Below are positions 33,299 to 43,370 of a DNA stretch of 64,000 bases, in pieces. The position numbers and the translations under genes were made by a program. This DNA comes from Paracoccus sigandri (GTDB lineage: Bacteria; Pseudomonadota; Alphaproteobacteria; Rhodobacterales; Rhodobacteraceae): positions 186,001-250,000 of the forward strand of contig NZ_QNRC01000004.1 in assembly GCF_003709565.1 (NCBI RefSeq), read 5' to 3'. Numbering within the stretch: position 1 is the stretch's first letter; every line of letters begins with the position of its first letter. The notes below the pieces were generated by a model. The model was given only the letters and a program-made list of their open reading frames with translations. It was not told the origin of the DNA and searched no databases.

Positions 33299-35446
33299 TC
33301 AGGCCAGCTTCGCCACCCGCCGCCAGGCGTGCAGCAGCGGCTCGGTATAGCCCGAGGGCTGCTCGGCGCCCTTCAGGATCAGGTCGCGCGCGGCGTTGAA
33401 GGCCGGGCCGTCGAAGCCCGGCGCCATCGGGCGATAGGCCGGGTCGCCGGCGTTCTGGGCGTCCACCGCCACCGCCATGCGGCGCAGGCTGTCCTGGACC
33501 TGCGCCTCGGTGATGATCCCGTGCATCAGCCAGTTGGCCAGGAACTGGGCCGAGATGCGCAGCGTCGCGCGATCTTCCATCAGCGCCACGTCGTCGATGT
33601 CGGGCACCTTGGAACAGCCGACGCCCTGGTCGACCCAGCGCACCACATAGCCCAGGATCGACTGGCAGTTCAGGTCGATCTCGCGCGCGATCTGCGCCTC
33701 GGACAGGTTGCGGCCACCCAGCAGCGGCGGGGTCATCAGCGCGTCCAGGCTGGCGCGGGCGCGGCCCTTCAGGTCCGCCTGGCGCGCCGCCACGTCGACC
33801 TGGTGGTAATGGGTCGCATGCAGCGTCGCGGCCGTGGGCGAGGGCACCCAGGCGGTCGTCGCGCCGGCGCGGGGATGGGCGATCTTGGCCTGAAGCATCT
33901 CGGCCATCGCGTCGGGCTTGGCCCACATGCCCTTGCCGATCTGGCCCTTGCCGTCCAGCCCGGTGGCCAGGCCCGCATCGACATTGCCGTCCTCATAGGC
34001 GGCAAGCCAGGCGGCGTCCTTCATCTCGGCCTTGGGCAGCACCGGACCGGCCTGCATGACGGTGTGGATCTCGTCCCCGGTGCGGTCCAGGAAGCCGGTA
34101 TTGATGAAGACGATCCGGTCCTTCAGCCCGCGGATCGATTCGCGCAGATTGGCCGACGTCCGGCGCTCCTCGTCCATCAGGCCCAACTTCACCGTGCCCC
34201 TGGCCAGCCCCAGGATCTGTTCCACGCGGGCATAGGTGCGATCGGCGAAGGCGGTTTCCTCGGGGCCGTGCATCTTCGGCTTGACCACATAGATCGACCC
34301 GGCGCGCGAGTTGCGCGGCCCCTCGGTCCTTTGCAGGTCGTGCATGGCGCCGGCGACGGTGACCATCGCGTCCAGCAGCCCCTCCGGGACTTCCTGCCCG
34401 TCCAGCAGCACCGCGTCGGTGGTCATCAGATGGCCGACATTGCGCACCAGCAGCACCGCGCGCCCCGGCAGGGTCAGGGCCGAGCCGTCGGGGGCGATGA
34501 AGTCCCGGTCCGGGTTCAGGCGCCGCACCATCTGCCTGCCGCCCTTCTCGAAGCTCTCGGACAGGTCGCCCTTCATCAGGCCCAGCCAGTTGGCATAGGC
34601 CAGCACCTTGTCCTGGGCATCGACGGCGGCGACCGAATCCTCGCAGTCCTGGATCGCGGTCAGCGCCGATTCCAGCACCACGTCGCGCAGGCCCGAGGCG
34701 CTGGCGGCGCCGACCGGATGGCCGGGGTCGAAGACCAGCTCGATATGCAGCCCGTGATGGCGCAGCAGGATCGAGCGCTGCGCGCCCTCGCCCGCATGGC
34801 CGGCGAATTGCGCCGGATCGGCCAGGCCGCAATCCTTGCCGCCGATGGTCGCGACGGCGCGGCCGTCCTCGACGCGCCAGGCGGTCACGTCCGCATAGGA
34901 GCCGCCCTGCAGCGGAACCGCCTGATCGAGGAAGGCGGCCGCCTTCGCCACCGCCTGCGCGCCGCGTTTCGGGTCATAGCCCTTGCCCTCGGGCTGGCCG
35001 GGCAGGGCGTCAGTGCCATAGAGCGCGTCATAGAGCGAGCCCCAGCGCGCATTGGCCGCGTTCAGCGCGAAGCGCGCATTCATCACCGGCACCACCAGCT
35101 GCGGCCCCGCCACGGCCGAGATCTCGGGGTCGGAAGCGCCGGTCCCGACCGTGAAATCGGGACCTTCGGGCAGCAGATAGCCGATCTGGCGCAGGAAATC
35201 CTGCCAGGCGGCATTGTCCCAGTCCTGCCCGCGCCGCGCGGCAAGCCAGGCGTCGATCTGGTCCTGCAATTCCTGGCGCCGGGCCAGCAGCCGGCGGTTC
35301 TCGGGCGCAAGATCGCGCAGCATGGCCTCGAAGCCGGCCCAGAACGCCTCGGCGCCGATCGGCAGGCCCGGCAGCAGGCGATTCTCGACAAAATCCGCCA
35401 GCACGGGGGCGACCGCCAGGCCGGCGCGTTGGATGTGATCCGTCAT
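33299..35446 (-). CDS. glcB: Malate synthase G
   Basis: A 715-residue cytosolic enzyme condensing glyoxylate with acetyl-CoA to malate. The length is typical for isoform G. Family blocks include '[16 protein letters not shown]' and '[20 protein letters not shown]' in the N-terminal part, '[20 protein letters not shown]' near 430 and '[17 protein letters not shown]' near 540. It serves growth on acetate, glycolate or C2 units. It is divergent from an IclR regulator with a 94-base shared promoter region. Confidence 0.97.
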   Translation of the reverse strand: MTDHIQRAGLAVAPVLADFVENRLLPGLPIGAEAFWAGFEAMLRDLAPENRRLLARRQELQDQIDAWLAARRGQDWDNAAWQDFLRQIGYLLPEGPDFTVGTGASDPEISAVAGPQLVVPVMNARFALNAANARWGSLYDALYGTDALPGQPEGKGYDPKRGAQAVAKAAAFLDQAVPLQGGSYADVTAWRVEDGRAVATIGGKDCGLADPAQFAGHAGEGAQRSILLRHHGLHIELVFDPGHPVGAASASGLRDVVLESALTAIQDCEDSVAAVDAQDKVLAYANWLGLMKGDLSESFEKGGRQMVRRLNPDRDFIAPDGSALTLPGRAVLLVRNVGHLMTTDAVLLDGQEVPEGLLDAMVTVAGAMHDLQRTEGPRNSRAGSIYVVKPKMHGPEETAFADRTYARVEQILGLARGTVKLGLMDEERRTSANLRESIRGLKDRIVFINTGFLDRTGDEIHTVMQAGPVLPKAEMKDAAWLAAYEDGNVDAGLATGLDGKGQIGKGMWAKPDAMAEMLQAKIAHPRAGATTAWVPSPTAATLHATHYHQVDVAARQADLKGRARASLDALMTPPLLGGRNLSEAQIAREIDLNCQSILGYVVRWVDQGVGCSKVPDIDDVALMEDRATLRISAQFLANWLMHGIITEAQVQDSLRRMAVAVDAQNAGDPAYRPMAPGFDGPAFNAARDLILKGAEQPSGYTEPLLHAWRRVAKLA

Positions 35447-35540
35447 GACTGTTCTCCTTTTGCGGCCAGATAGTCCTGCCGGCGGGCCTATGCCACCACC
35501 GTCTGGAAGTTTTCCGCGATGCGGAATACAATGGTATGCA

Positions 35541-36317
35541 ATGGAGAGAACTTCAACCGTTCAGGCCGTCGATCGGGCGCTTCACCTGCTGGAAGCGATG
35601 TCCCTGCGCAGCGAAGGCGCCAGGCTGTCCGAGCTTGCGCGCGAGGTCGGTCTGGCGCCCTCGACCACGCATCGGCTGCTGACCACGCTGGAGCAGCGCG
35701 GCTTCGCGCAATTCGATCCCGCCCAGTCGCAATGGCATATCGGGCGGCGCGCCTTCACCGTGGGCATGGCCTTCTCGCATTGGCAGAACCTTGTCGCGGC
35801 GGCGATGCCCTTCCTGCGCAGCCTGCGCGACACCACGCGCGAGACCGCCAACCTGGGCGTGCTGGAGGAAGGCGAGGTCATCACCGTGGCCCAGATCGAA
35901 AGCCGCGAGATCATCCGCGCCATCGCCCCGCCTGGCGGGCGGGCGCCGGTGATGAATTCCGGCATGGGCAAGGCGATCGTCGCGACCTGGCCCGACACGG
36001 CGATCGAGGAACTGGTCGCCCGCCACGGGCTGCGGCCGATGACGCGGCGCAGCCTGGGCTCGATGGCGGCGGTCCGGGCCGAGATCGCGCGGATCCGCCG
36101 GCAGGGCTTTGCCGTGGATGACGAGGAATTCACCAGCGGGATGCGCTGCGTCGCCGCCGTGATCTGGTCGCCCGCCGGCGAGGCGATCGGGGCGATCTCG
36201 GTTTCCGCGCTGGCGGGGCGGCTGCCGCCGGGCGCGGTCGCAGCGACCGGGGCGCAGGTCCGCGCCGTGGCGCAGCGGCTGACCTCGGCCCTTGGCGGGC
36301 GCGAGCCGGTCGCGTGA
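35541..36317 (+). CDS. IclR-family transcriptional regulator
   Basis: A 258-residue regulator. The N-terminal winged helix-turn-helix spans about residues 5-70 ('[20 protein letters not shown]'). The C-terminal effector domain covers about 80-250, with '[14 protein letters not shown]' and '[16 protein letters not shown]' as family motifs. The ATG at 35541 is used because the longer frame starts inside the glcB promoter. Divergence from glcB makes glyoxylate or a related acid the likely effector and glcB the likely target. This is inference. Confidence 0.92.
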   Translation: MERTSTVQAVDRALHLLEAMSLRSEGARLSELAREVGLAPSTTHRLLTTLEQRGFAQFDPAQSQWHIGRRAFTVGMAFSHWQNLVAAAMPFLRSLRDTTRETANLGVLEEGEVITVAQIESREIIRAIAPPGGRAPVMNSGMGKAIVATWPDTAIEELVARHGLRPMTRRSLGSMAAVRAEIARIRRQGFAVDDEEFTSGMRCVAAVIWSPAGEAIGAISVSALAGRLPPGAVAATGAQVRAVAQRLTSALGGREPVA

Positions 36318-36441
36318 TGGATCCGTCGCCGCGGCATTTGTATCACGCGCGGCCAGATGCTAGATCGGGCGCAACGAATGCCGGCGGCGGCCGCCTGTCC
36401 GGCGGTCCGGGCGTCGATATGTCAAGATGGAGCAAGCAGGC

Positions 36442-36933
36442 ATGAGCGGTAGCGTGAACAAGGTCATTCTGATCGGCAATCTGGGGCGCGACCCCGAGAT
36501 CCGCACCTTCCAGAATGGCGGCAAGGTGGCGAATCTGCGCATCGCCACGTCGGAGCAGTGGAAGGACCGCAATACCGGCGAGCGGCGCGAGAAGACCGAA
36601 TGGCACTCGGTCGCGGTGATGTCCGAGGGGCTGGTGAACGTGATCGAGCGGTTTCTGAAGAAGGGCTCGAAGGTCTATGTCGAGGGCCAGCTGGAAACCC
36701 GCAAGTGGCAGGACCAGTCGGGCCAGGACCGCTATACGACCGAGGTGGTGCTGCGCGGTTTCAACGGTACGCTGCAGATGCTTGACGGCCGCGGCGAAGG
36801 CGGCGGCGGTGGTCGCGACAGCGGCGGCGGATATGGCGGCGGCTATGACGATTCGCGCGGCGGTCCGTCGGGCGGCTCGGCACCTGCCTCCGGGGGCGGG
36901 CGCAGTGATTACGACGACGAGATCCCGTTCTGA
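36442..36933 (+). CDS. ssb: Single-stranded DNA-binding protein
   Basis: A 163-residue protein binding ssDNA in replication, repair and recombination. The OB-fold covers residues 1-112 ('[18 protein letters not shown]' to '[14 protein letters not shown]'). A Gly-rich, disordered linker of about 40 residues follows, ending in the acidic tip 'DYDDEIPF' that recruits partner proteins. The ATG at 36442 was chosen; an in-frame ATG at 36427 would add five residues. Confidence 0.97.
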   Translation: MSGSVNKVILIGNLGRDPEIRTFQNGGKVANLRIATSEQWKDRNTGERREKTEWHSVAVMSEGLVNVIERFLKKGSKVYVEGQLETRKWQDQSGQDRYTTEVVLRGFNGTLQMLDGRGEGGGGGRDSGGGYGGGYDDSRGGPSGGSAPASGGGRSDYDDEIPF

Positions 36934-37184
36934 GGACGGCCCGAGCCGCGCCCGAGGCCCGGCCTTCACCGCTGGAACAGGGGGCGAAACGCGCCTCGGC
37001 CGGGTCGATCCGCAGCGGCCGGTGAAGGCATCGGCGCGTCGGCGCGCCGGGCTCCATGTCGAGGTCGGGGCGGACGCGATCTTTTCCAAGGCGCTGACCA
37101 GAGTGGAGAGGTTCCGCGAGATGCGCGTCGCCCTGCCGGAAGGCAGGCTGACGGATGCGGGCGGGCAGGGCCGCCCGCGCCCTC
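36934..37184 (+). other. Gap with coding-like composition, possible gene remnant
   Basis: The 251 bases after ssb have no start-to-stop gene of their own. One plus-strand frame (second position, from about 36951) stays open with high third-position GC and reads like protein ('GLHVEVGADAIFSKALTRVE'), then runs into the aminotransferase gene. It may be the remnant of a lost gene or chance. No promoter or terminator was recognised. Confidence 0.25.
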
Positions 37185-38312
37185 TCACAACAGCTTGTCG
37201 ATGGCGGTCTTCAGCCGGCCGATGGTGCCCTCCACGTCCTTCAGCTTGTCCAGCCCGAACAGCCCGATGCGGAAGGTCGAGAAATCGGCGCCCTCGTTGA
37301 CGGCCAGCGGCACGCCCGCGGCGATCTGCAGCCCCTCGGCGGCGAATTTCCGGCCCGAGCGGATCTCGGGATCCGAGGTATAGGAGACCACCACCCCCGG
37401 CGCGCCGAACCCTTCGGCGGCGACCGGGCGGATGCCCTTTTCGGCCAGCAGCGCCCGCACCCCGTCGCCAAGGCGCCATTGCGCCTCGCGCGCGGCCTGG
37501 AAGCCCATCTGCCGGGTCTCCTCCATCGCGTCGCGCAGGCCCCTCAGCGCGTCGGTCGGCATGGTGGCGTGATAGGCGTGGCCGCCATCCTCGTAGGCGG
37601 CCATGATCGCGCGCCACTTCTTCAGGTCCAGCGCGAAGCTGTCGCTTTCGGTTTCCTGAAGCCGCGCGGCGGCGCGCTCCGACAGCATCACCAGCCCGGC
37701 CGAGGGCGAAGCCGACCAGCCCTTCTGCGGCGCCGAGATCAGCACGTCGACGCCAAGCGCGCGCATGTCCACCCAGACCGCGCCCGAGGCGATGCAGTCC
37801 AGCACCATCAGCGCGCCGACCTCATGCGCGGCGCCGGACAGCGCCGTGATATAGTCGTCGGGCAGGATCAGCCCGGCGGCGGTTTCCACATGCGGCGCGA
37901 AGACCAGGTCGGGGCGTTGGTCGCGGATGGTGGCGACCACCTCGTCGATGGGCGGCGGGGCAAAGGCGGGCTGCGGCTCGTTGCCGAAGGGCCGCGCCAT
38001 CGCGACCGTGGTTTCCGACGGCAGGCCGCCGGTTTCCAGGATCTGGCTCCAGCGATAGCTGAACCAGCCGTTGCGGACGATCAGCGCGTGGCGGCCGCGC
38101 GCGAATTGCCGCGCCACGGCCTCCATCGCGTAAGAGCCGCCGCCCGGCACGATGGCGACCTGATCGGCGCCGTAGACCTCGCGCAGGGTGGCCGAGAGGT
38201 CGCGCATCACCTGCTGGAACGCCTGCGACATGTGGTTCAGCGAACGGTCGGTGAAGACGACCGAGAATTCCTGCAATCCGTCTGGATCGATCTCGGGGCG
38301 CAATCCGGGCAT
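37185..38312 (-). CDS. Class V aminotransferase (alanine/serine-glyoxylate type)
   Basis: A 375-residue PLP enzyme of fold type I. The PLP lysine is Lys197 in 'LISAPQKGWSASP', with 'VPGGGSYAMEAV' (phosphate cup, near 56) and 'VLDCIASGAVW' (cofactor Asp) upstream. Relatives transfer amino groups from alanine, serine or aspartate to glyoxylate or similar acceptors. It is divergent from the polyamine-type operon by 142 bases and may deal with its products, though that is only suggested by position. The ATG at 38312 follows GGAGACCAC. Confidence 0.85.
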   Translation of the reverse strand: MPGLRPEIDPDGLQEFSVVFTDRSLNHMSQAFQQVMRDLSATLREVYGADQVAIVPGGGSYAMEAVARQFARGRHALIVRNGWFSYRWSQILETGGLPSETTVAMARPFGNEPQPAFAPPPIDEVVATIRDQRPDLVFAPHVETAAGLILPDDYITALSGAAHEVGALMVLDCIASGAVWVDMRALGVDVLISAPQKGWSASPSAGLVMLSERAAARLQETESDSFALDLKKWRAIMAAYEDGGHAYHATMPTDALRGLRDAMEETRQMGFQAAREAQWRLGDGVRALLAEKGIRPVAAEGFGAPGVVVSYTSDPEIRSGRKFAAEGLQIAAGVPLAVNEGADFSTFRIGLFGLDKLKDVEGTIGRLKTAIDKLL

Positions 38313-38454
38313 GTGGTCTCCTGCAAATCGGCGGCTCGGAATGCAGGCTATCGCGCCGCGCCGGGCTTCGCCAGACCGCAAAAGGGGGCAGCCCCTTGCG
38401 GTGGGGCCACTCGCGCGACTAGGTTGGGGCGACAGACAACATCGCAGGCTTTTC

Positions 38455-39153
38455 ATGCGTATCGGCATTCTTCAATGCGGCCAGTCGCCCGCGCAGTTGA
38501 AGGACGAACTGGGCGACTATCCGGACATGTTCGTGCGGCTTCTGGCGGGGCGCGGCTTCGATTTCCGCACCTGGCATGTCGAGGCCATGGAATTCCCCGA
38601 GGCGGTGGATGCGGCCGATGGCTGGCTGCTGACGGGGTCGCGCCACGGCGCCTACGAGGATCACGCCTTCATCGCGCCGCTGGAGGATTTCATCCGCCGC
38701 GCCTATCGGGCGGGCGTGCCGCTGGTGGGGATCTGCTTCGGCCACCAGATCATCGCGCAGGCGCTTGGCGGCACGGTGGCGAAACATCCTGACGGCTGGG
38801 CCGTGGGCGCGCAGGACTATGATTTCGGCGGCCAGCCGGTGCGGCTGAACGCCTGGCACCAGGACCAGGTGGTGGCGCTTCCTCCGGATGCCGAGGTCGT
38901 CGGCCGCAACGGCTTTTGCGAGAACGCCGCGCTGGTCTATGGCGACCGCGCCTTCAGCGTGCAGGCGCATCCGGAATTCGACGACGCCTTCATCCGCGGG
39001 TTGATCGAGCATCGCGGCAAGGGGCTGGTGCCGCAGGAGTTGCAGGACCGCGCCCTGGCCCGGATGGGCGAGGCCAAGGATGCCGGGCTGCTGGCCGACC
39101 GGATCGAGAGCTTCTTCCGCCAGCCGCGCGACACCGCCAGGGGGGCCGCATGA
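38455..39153 (+). CDS. Class I glutamine amidotransferase-like hydrolase
   Basis: A 232-residue protein with the catalytic triad Cys94 ('VGICFGHQ'), His172 and Glu174 ('QAHPEFDD'). It is of the GMP-synthase-amidotransferase-like type. Placed first in an operon with a gamma-glutamylamine synthetase and an amine oxidase, it could hydrolyse a gamma-glutamyl bond in polyamine breakdown, a role PuuD plays in E. coli, although PuuD is a different branch. Its stop overlaps the next start (ATGA). Confidence 0.82.
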   Translation: MRIGILQCGQSPAQLKDELGDYPDMFVRLLAGRGFDFRTWHVEAMEFPEAVDAADGWLLTGSRHGAYEDHAFIAPLEDFIRRAYRAGVPLVGICFGHQIIAQALGGTVAKHPDGWAVGAQDYDFGGQPVRLNAWHQDQVVALPPDAEVVGRNGFCENAALVYGDRAFSVQAHPEFDDAFIRGLIEHRGKGLVPQELQDRALARMGEAKDAGLLADRIESFFRQPRDTARGAA

Positions 39154-40508
39154 GCGACTGGACCCAGAAGGTGCCGCAGGCCGCGCGCGACTACATGGCG
39201 GGGCGGCGGCTGGACGAGGTGGAATGCATCGTCGCCGACATCGCCGGGGTGGCGCGGGGCAAGGCGATGCCCGCCTCGAAATTCGTCCGGCAGGAAAAGT
39301 TCTACCTGCCCAACTCGATCTTCCTGCAGACCATCACCGGCGAATGGGCCGACAACCCGGCGGGCGCCTTCACCGAGCCGGACATGATCCTGACCCCGGA
39401 TTTCAGCACCGCCACGGCGGCGCCCTGGACCGCGGACTGGACGCTGCAGGTCATCCACGACGCCCATGACCAGCAGGGCAACCCGATCCCGATCGCGCCG
39501 CGCAACGTGCTGAAGCGGGTGGTCAAGCTCTATCGGGACAAGGGCTGGCGGCCGGTGGTCGCCCCCGAGATGGAGTTCTTCCTGGTCGCCCGCAATGTCG
39601 ATCCGAACCAGCCGATCATCCCGCCGATGGGCCGCACCGGCCGGCGCGCGGCGGCCAAGCAGGCCTATTCCATGTCGGCGGTGGACGAATACGGCAAGGT
39701 CATCGACGACATCTACGATTTCGCCGAGGCGCAGGGATTCGAGATCGACGGCATCCTGCAGGAGGGCGGCGCCGGCCAGGTCGAGATCAACCTCAACCAC
39801 GGCGACCCGGTCGCGCTGGCCGACGAGATCTTCTATTTCAAGCGGCTGATCCGCGAGGCGGCGCTGCGCCACGACTGTTTCGCGACCTTCATGGCCAAGC
39901 CCATCGAGGGCGAGCCGGGCAGCGCCATGCACATGCACCATTCGGTGATCGACATGGCGACGGGGCACAACATCTTCTCCGACGAACAGGGGCGCGAGAC
40001 GCCGGCCTTCCTGCATTTCATCGCCGGGATGCAGAAGCACCTGCCCGCCGCCGTGGCGCTGCTGGCGCCCTATGTGAACAGCTATCGCCGCTATGTCCCC
40101 GACTTCGCGGCGCCGATCAACCTGGAATGGGGGCGCGACAACCGCACGACCGGGCTGCGCGTGCCGATCTCGGGGCCGGAATCGCGGCGGATCGAGAACC
40201 GGCTGGCGGGGATGGACTGCAACCCCTATCTGGGCATCGCGGCCAGCCTGGCCTGCGGCTATCTGGGCCTGCTGGAGGCCGAGAACCCGCGCGCCGAATG
40301 CCTGGGCGACGCCTATATGTCGTCGCAGGACCAACTGCCCTACAACATGGGCGACGCGCTGGACCTGATGGTGGAGAGCGAGCCCATGCGCGGCGTGCTG
40401 GGCGAGGAGTTCGTGGCCGTCTACGAGGCCGTCAAGCGCAACGAATACAAGGAGTTCCTGCAGGTCATCAGCCCCTGGGAACGCGAGCACCTGCTGTTGA
40501 ACGTATGA
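39150..40508 (+). CDS. puuA: Gamma-glutamylpolyamine synthetase-like (glutamine synthetase family)
   Basis: A 452-residue ATP-dependent ligase of the glutamine-synthetase fold. Key blocks: 'APEMEFFLVARN' (metal ligands, near 130), 'GAGQVEINL' near 208, 'GSAMHMHHSV' near 258, and 'NLEWGRDNRTTGLRVP' near 325. The sequence is of the GlnA-III/PuuA branch that glutamylates putrescine or other amines, not the nitrogen-assimilation enzyme. It overlaps both neighbours by four bases. Confidence 0.85.
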   Translation: MSDWTQKVPQAARDYMAGRRLDEVECIVADIAGVARGKAMPASKFVRQEKFYLPNSIFLQTITGEWADNPAGAFTEPDMILTPDFSTATAAPWTADWTLQVIHDAHDQQGNPIPIAPRNVLKRVVKLYRDKGWRPVVAPEMEFFLVARNVDPNQPIIPPMGRTGRRAAAKQAYSMSAVDEYGKVIDDIYDFAEAQGFEIDGILQEGGAGQVEINLNHGDPVALADEIFYFKRLIREAALRHDCFATFMAKPIEGEPGSAMHMHHSVIDMATGHNIFSDEQGRETPAFLHFIAGMQKHLPAAVALLAPYVNSYRRYVPDFAAPINLEWGRDNRTTGLRVPISGPESRRIENRLAGMDCNPYLGIAASLACGYLGLLEAENPRAECLGDAYMSSQDQLPYNMGDALDLMVESEPMRGVLGEEFVAVYEAVKRNEYKEFLQVISPWEREHLLLNV

Positions 40509-41812
40509 ACCTGCTCTGGGCCAACGACCGGCGCGGGGAATATCCGCGCAGCCTCTATGCCGAGACGCGGGCGGCGCTGGACCCCTATCCGCCGCTGAAG
40601 GGCGAAACCCAGGCCGATGTGGCGGTGGTCGGGGCGGGCTATACCGGCCTCTCGTCGGCGCTGCACCTGGCGCGGCGCGGCTATCGCGTCGCCCTGCTGG
40701 AGGCGCATCGCGTGGGTTTCGGCGCTTCGGGGCGCAATGGCGGCCAGTTGGGCTCGGGCCAGCGGCAGGAGGTGGACTGGCTGGAGGCGAAGCTGGGCCG
40801 CGAGACGGCGCGCCGGCTGTGGGAGCTGGCCGAGGAGGCCAAGTCGCTGGTACGCAGCCTTGCCGCCGAATCCGGGGTGCCGGTCCATGACGGCGTCGCC
40901 CATGCCTGCCGCAGCCAGGCCGAGGTCGATCATGCGGCGCGGCTGGCCGGGCATCTGGCGGCCTATTACGATTACGACCGGGTCGAGCCGCTGGACCGCG
41001 CGCAACTGGCCGAGCTGCTGGGCAGCCGGGCCTATGCCGGCGGCGATCTGGACCGGGGCGCCGGGCATCTCGATCCGCTGAACCTGGCGCTCGGCATGGC
41101 GCGGCTGGCCGAATCCTCGGGCGCGCGCATCCACGAGATGAGCCATGTCCAGCGCATCGACCACGGACCGGCGGGGGGCAAGAGCCGGGTCCATTGCGAG
41201 CAGGGCCTGGTCGTCTGCGACCATGTGATCCTGGCGGCGAACGGCTATCTGGACGGGCTGGACGGCCATGTCGCGGCGCGGGTCATGCCGATCAACAACT
41301 ATATCGTCGCGACCGAGCCCCTGGGCCGCAGCGCGCCCGAGATCCTGCCGGGCAATGTCGCGGTGGCGGATACGAAATTCGTGGTGAACTACTGGCGCCT
41401 GGACGAGGAGCGACGGCTGATCTTCGGCGGCGGCGAGACGGTCAGCTATCGCTTCCCCAGCGACATCGCCGGGGTGGTGCGGCCGCATCTGCTGTCGGTC
41501 TATCCGCAGCTGGAGGGCGTGCGGCTGACCCATGCTTGGGGCGGCACGCTGGCGATCACCATGAACCGGATGCCCTGTTTCGCACGGCCCGCGCCGAACT
41601 GCCTGTCGGCCAGCGGCTATTCGGGCCATGGCGTGGCGCTGGCCACGCTGGCCGGGCGGCTGATGGCCGAGGCGGTGGCGGGCCAGGCCGAGCGGTTCGA
41701 CGCGATGGCGGCGGTGCCGACGCGGCCCTTCCCTGGCGGCGCGCTGCTGCGCCAGCCGCTGCTGGTGGCGGGCATGGCCTGGTACGGGCTGCGCGACCGG
41801 CTGGGGTTCTGA
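40505..41812 (+). CDS. puuB: FAD-dependent oxidase (gamma-glutamylputrescine oxidase-like)
   Basis: A 435-residue DAO-family flavoenzyme. The FAD-binding 'VAVVGAGYTGLSSALHLARR' lies near residues 39-58, 'GFGASGRNGGQ' is the next conserved block, and the C-terminal 'SGYSGHGVALATLAGRLMAE' closes the flavin site. It should oxidise the gamma-glutamylated amine to an aldehyde. The operon lacks an obvious aldehyde dehydrogenase (PuuC) here, so that step is presumably encoded elsewhere. Confidence 0.87.
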   Translation: MNLLWANDRRGEYPRSLYAETRAALDPYPPLKGETQADVAVVGAGYTGLSSALHLARRGYRVALLEAHRVGFGASGRNGGQLGSGQRQEVDWLEAKLGRETARRLWELAEEAKSLVRSLAAESGVPVHDGVAHACRSQAEVDHAARLAGHLAAYYDYDRVEPLDRAQLAELLGSRAYAGGDLDRGAGHLDPLNLALGMARLAESSGARIHEMSHVQRIDHGPAGGKSRVHCEQGLVVCDHVILAANGYLDGLDGHVAARVMPINNYIVATEPLGRSAPEILPGNVAVADTKFVVNYWRLDEERRLIFGGGETVSYRFPSDIAGVVRPHLLSVYPQLEGVRLTHAWGGTLAITMNRMPCFARPAPNCLSASGYSGHGVALATLAGRLMAEAVAGQAERFDAMAAVPTRPFPGGALLRQPLLVAGMAWYGLRDRLGF

Positions 41813-41834
41813 TCTGATTCCCCGAGCAGCGGGC

Positions 41835-42296
41835 TCAGCGGTCCTGCTGCCCCATCGCGTCCAGCACCTGCCGGCGCATCAGCGCGGAATCGCGGTCGGT
41901 CACGCCCAGCAGGCCCGAGACCAGCCGGATCAGCGATTCCTCGTCCTGGTCGCGGTGGTCGTCGGCATAGGCGACCTCCCACATGGCGGCGACGATGCCC
42001 GCGCGATCCGACAGCGCGATGCGGTCCTTGATATGCCGGGTGAAGCGCACGGTGTCGGGGGCCTCGGCCTCGATCATCTCGGCGGCGGCGCGCCGTTCGG
42101 CGGCCTGCGCCATGTCCAGCCCGCGGCGCCGGGCCAGGATCCGGTCGATGCGCAGCCGTTCCGCATCGGTATAGTGGTCGTCCGAACGCGCCACCCGCAC
42201 CAGAAGCGCGGCGATGGCGACTTCGGCATCCTGACCGGCCAGCGGGGCGGCTCCGGTTTCGTCGGAAAAGAGGCGGCTCAACAGATTGCGGAACAT
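41835..42296 (-). CDS. TerB-family protein
   Basis: A 153-residue, all-helical acidic protein of the TerB-like (tellurite-resistance-type) family. Typical blocks are 'ALLVRVARSDDHYTDAERLRIDRIL' (split here: 'VARSDDHYTDAER') near residue 32 and the second half 'VAYADDHRDQDEESLI' near 108. TerB domains bind metal ions and membranes. No other ter genes are near, so a tellurite role should not be assumed. It is convergent with the FAD oxidase. Confidence 0.85.
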   Translation of the reverse strand: MFRNLLSRLFSDETGAAPLAGQDAEVAIAALLVRVARSDDHYTDAERLRIDRILARRRGLDMAQAAERRAAAEMIEAEAPDTVRFTRHIKDRIALSDRAGIVAAMWEVAYADDHRDQDEESLIRLVSGLLGVTDRDSALMRRQVLDAMGQQDR

Positions 42297-42411
42297 AGCC
42301 GCGATCATAGGCCAATTAACTGCAACGACAAGAGATTTCGCGCCCGCCCGGCAGCCGCCTGCCGGCGGCGCGAAGCGGCCGGGATCCCCTGTCGATGCCG
42401 GATAGCGGGGC

Positions 42412-43317
42412 CTAGTATTTCTGCGGCACGTAAAGCTCTCGCGGCAGGACCTCGCGCTCATAGTCGGGGTTGAAGACGCGGTCGGGCAGCGCGACCTCCT
42501 CATGCGGGACATCGGCATAGGGGATCATGTCCAGCAGGTGGCTGATGCAGTTCAGCCGGGCGCGCTTCTTGTCGTTGCCGGGCACGATATACCAGGGCGC
42601 CTCGGGGATGTTGGTGCGCTCGAACATCTCTTCCTTGGCCTTGGTATAGGCCTCCCAGCGGACGCGCGACTGCAGGTCCATCGGCGACAGCTTCCACTGC
42701 TTCAGCGGGTCGTGGATGCGCATCAGGAAGCGCATCTGCTGTTCCTCGTCGGTGATCGAGAACCAGTATTTCACCAGCCGGATGCCCGAGCGGACCAGCA
42801 TCCGCTCGAATTCCGGGACGTCCTGGAAGAACTGCTCGACCTGGTCCTCGGATGCGAAGCCCATCACCCGCTCGACGCCGGCGCGGTTGTACCAGCTGCG
42901 GTCGAACAGCACGATCTCGCCCCCGGCGGGCAGGTGCGGGACGTAGCGCTGGAAATACCATTGCGTCTTTTCGCGGTCCGAGGGGGCGGGCAGGGCGACG
43001 GTGCGCACGACGCGGGGATTGAGCCGCTGGCTGATGCGCTTGATGACGCCGCCCTTGCCGGCCGAATCGCGGCCCTCGAAGATGACGACCACCCGTTCCT
43101 TGTGATGGCTGACCCAGTCCTGCAGCTTGATCAGCTCGGATTGCAGGCGCAGAAGCTCCTGGAAATACAGCTTGCGGTCCATCTGGTCGGGATGGTGGCT
43201 GCGATAGATGCGCCGGATCTCGGCCGAGAGGACGGCGTCCTCCAGCTCGATCTCGACATCCTCGTCCAGCGTGTCCTGCAATTCGGCTTCCAGCCAGTCC
43301 TTCGGTTCCTGAAACAT
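42412..43317 (-). CDS. ppk2: Polyphosphate kinase 2
   Basis: A 301-residue single-domain PPK2 using polyphosphate to phosphorylate nucleotides. Walker A is 'GRDSAGKGG' (82-90), Walker B is 'LFDRSWYNRAGVERVMGF', and the lid arginines lie in 'DPLKQWKLSPMDLQSR'. The ATG at 43317 with GAGAGGG eight bases upstream was chosen over a GTG at 43326. Substrate class (NDP versus NMP) cannot be settled by eye. A 15-base tandem repeat lies in its upstream region. Confidence 0.95.
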   Translation of the reverse strand: MFQEPKDWLEAELQDTLDEDVEIELEDAVLSAEIRRIYRSHHPDQMDRKLYFQELLRLQSELIKLQDWVSHHKERVVVIFEGRDSAGKGGVIKRISQRLNPRVVRTVALPAPSDREKTQWYFQRYVPHLPAGGEIVLFDRSWYNRAGVERVMGFASEDQVEQFFQDVPEFERMLVRSGIRLVKYWFSITDEEQQMRFLMRIHDPLKQWKLSPMDLQSRVRWEAYTKAKEEMFERTNIPEAPWYIVPGNDKKRARLNCISHLLDMIPYADVPHEEVALPDRVFNPDYEREVLPRELYVPQKY

Positions 43318-43370
43318 CTTGCCCACCCTCTCGCTTCGCGACCGATGTAAGGGCCGAGTGTAACGGATTT

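Noticed and set aside
41835..42296. Tellurite-resistance operon
   Set aside because: Only a single TerB-like gene is present, without terACDEZ partners.
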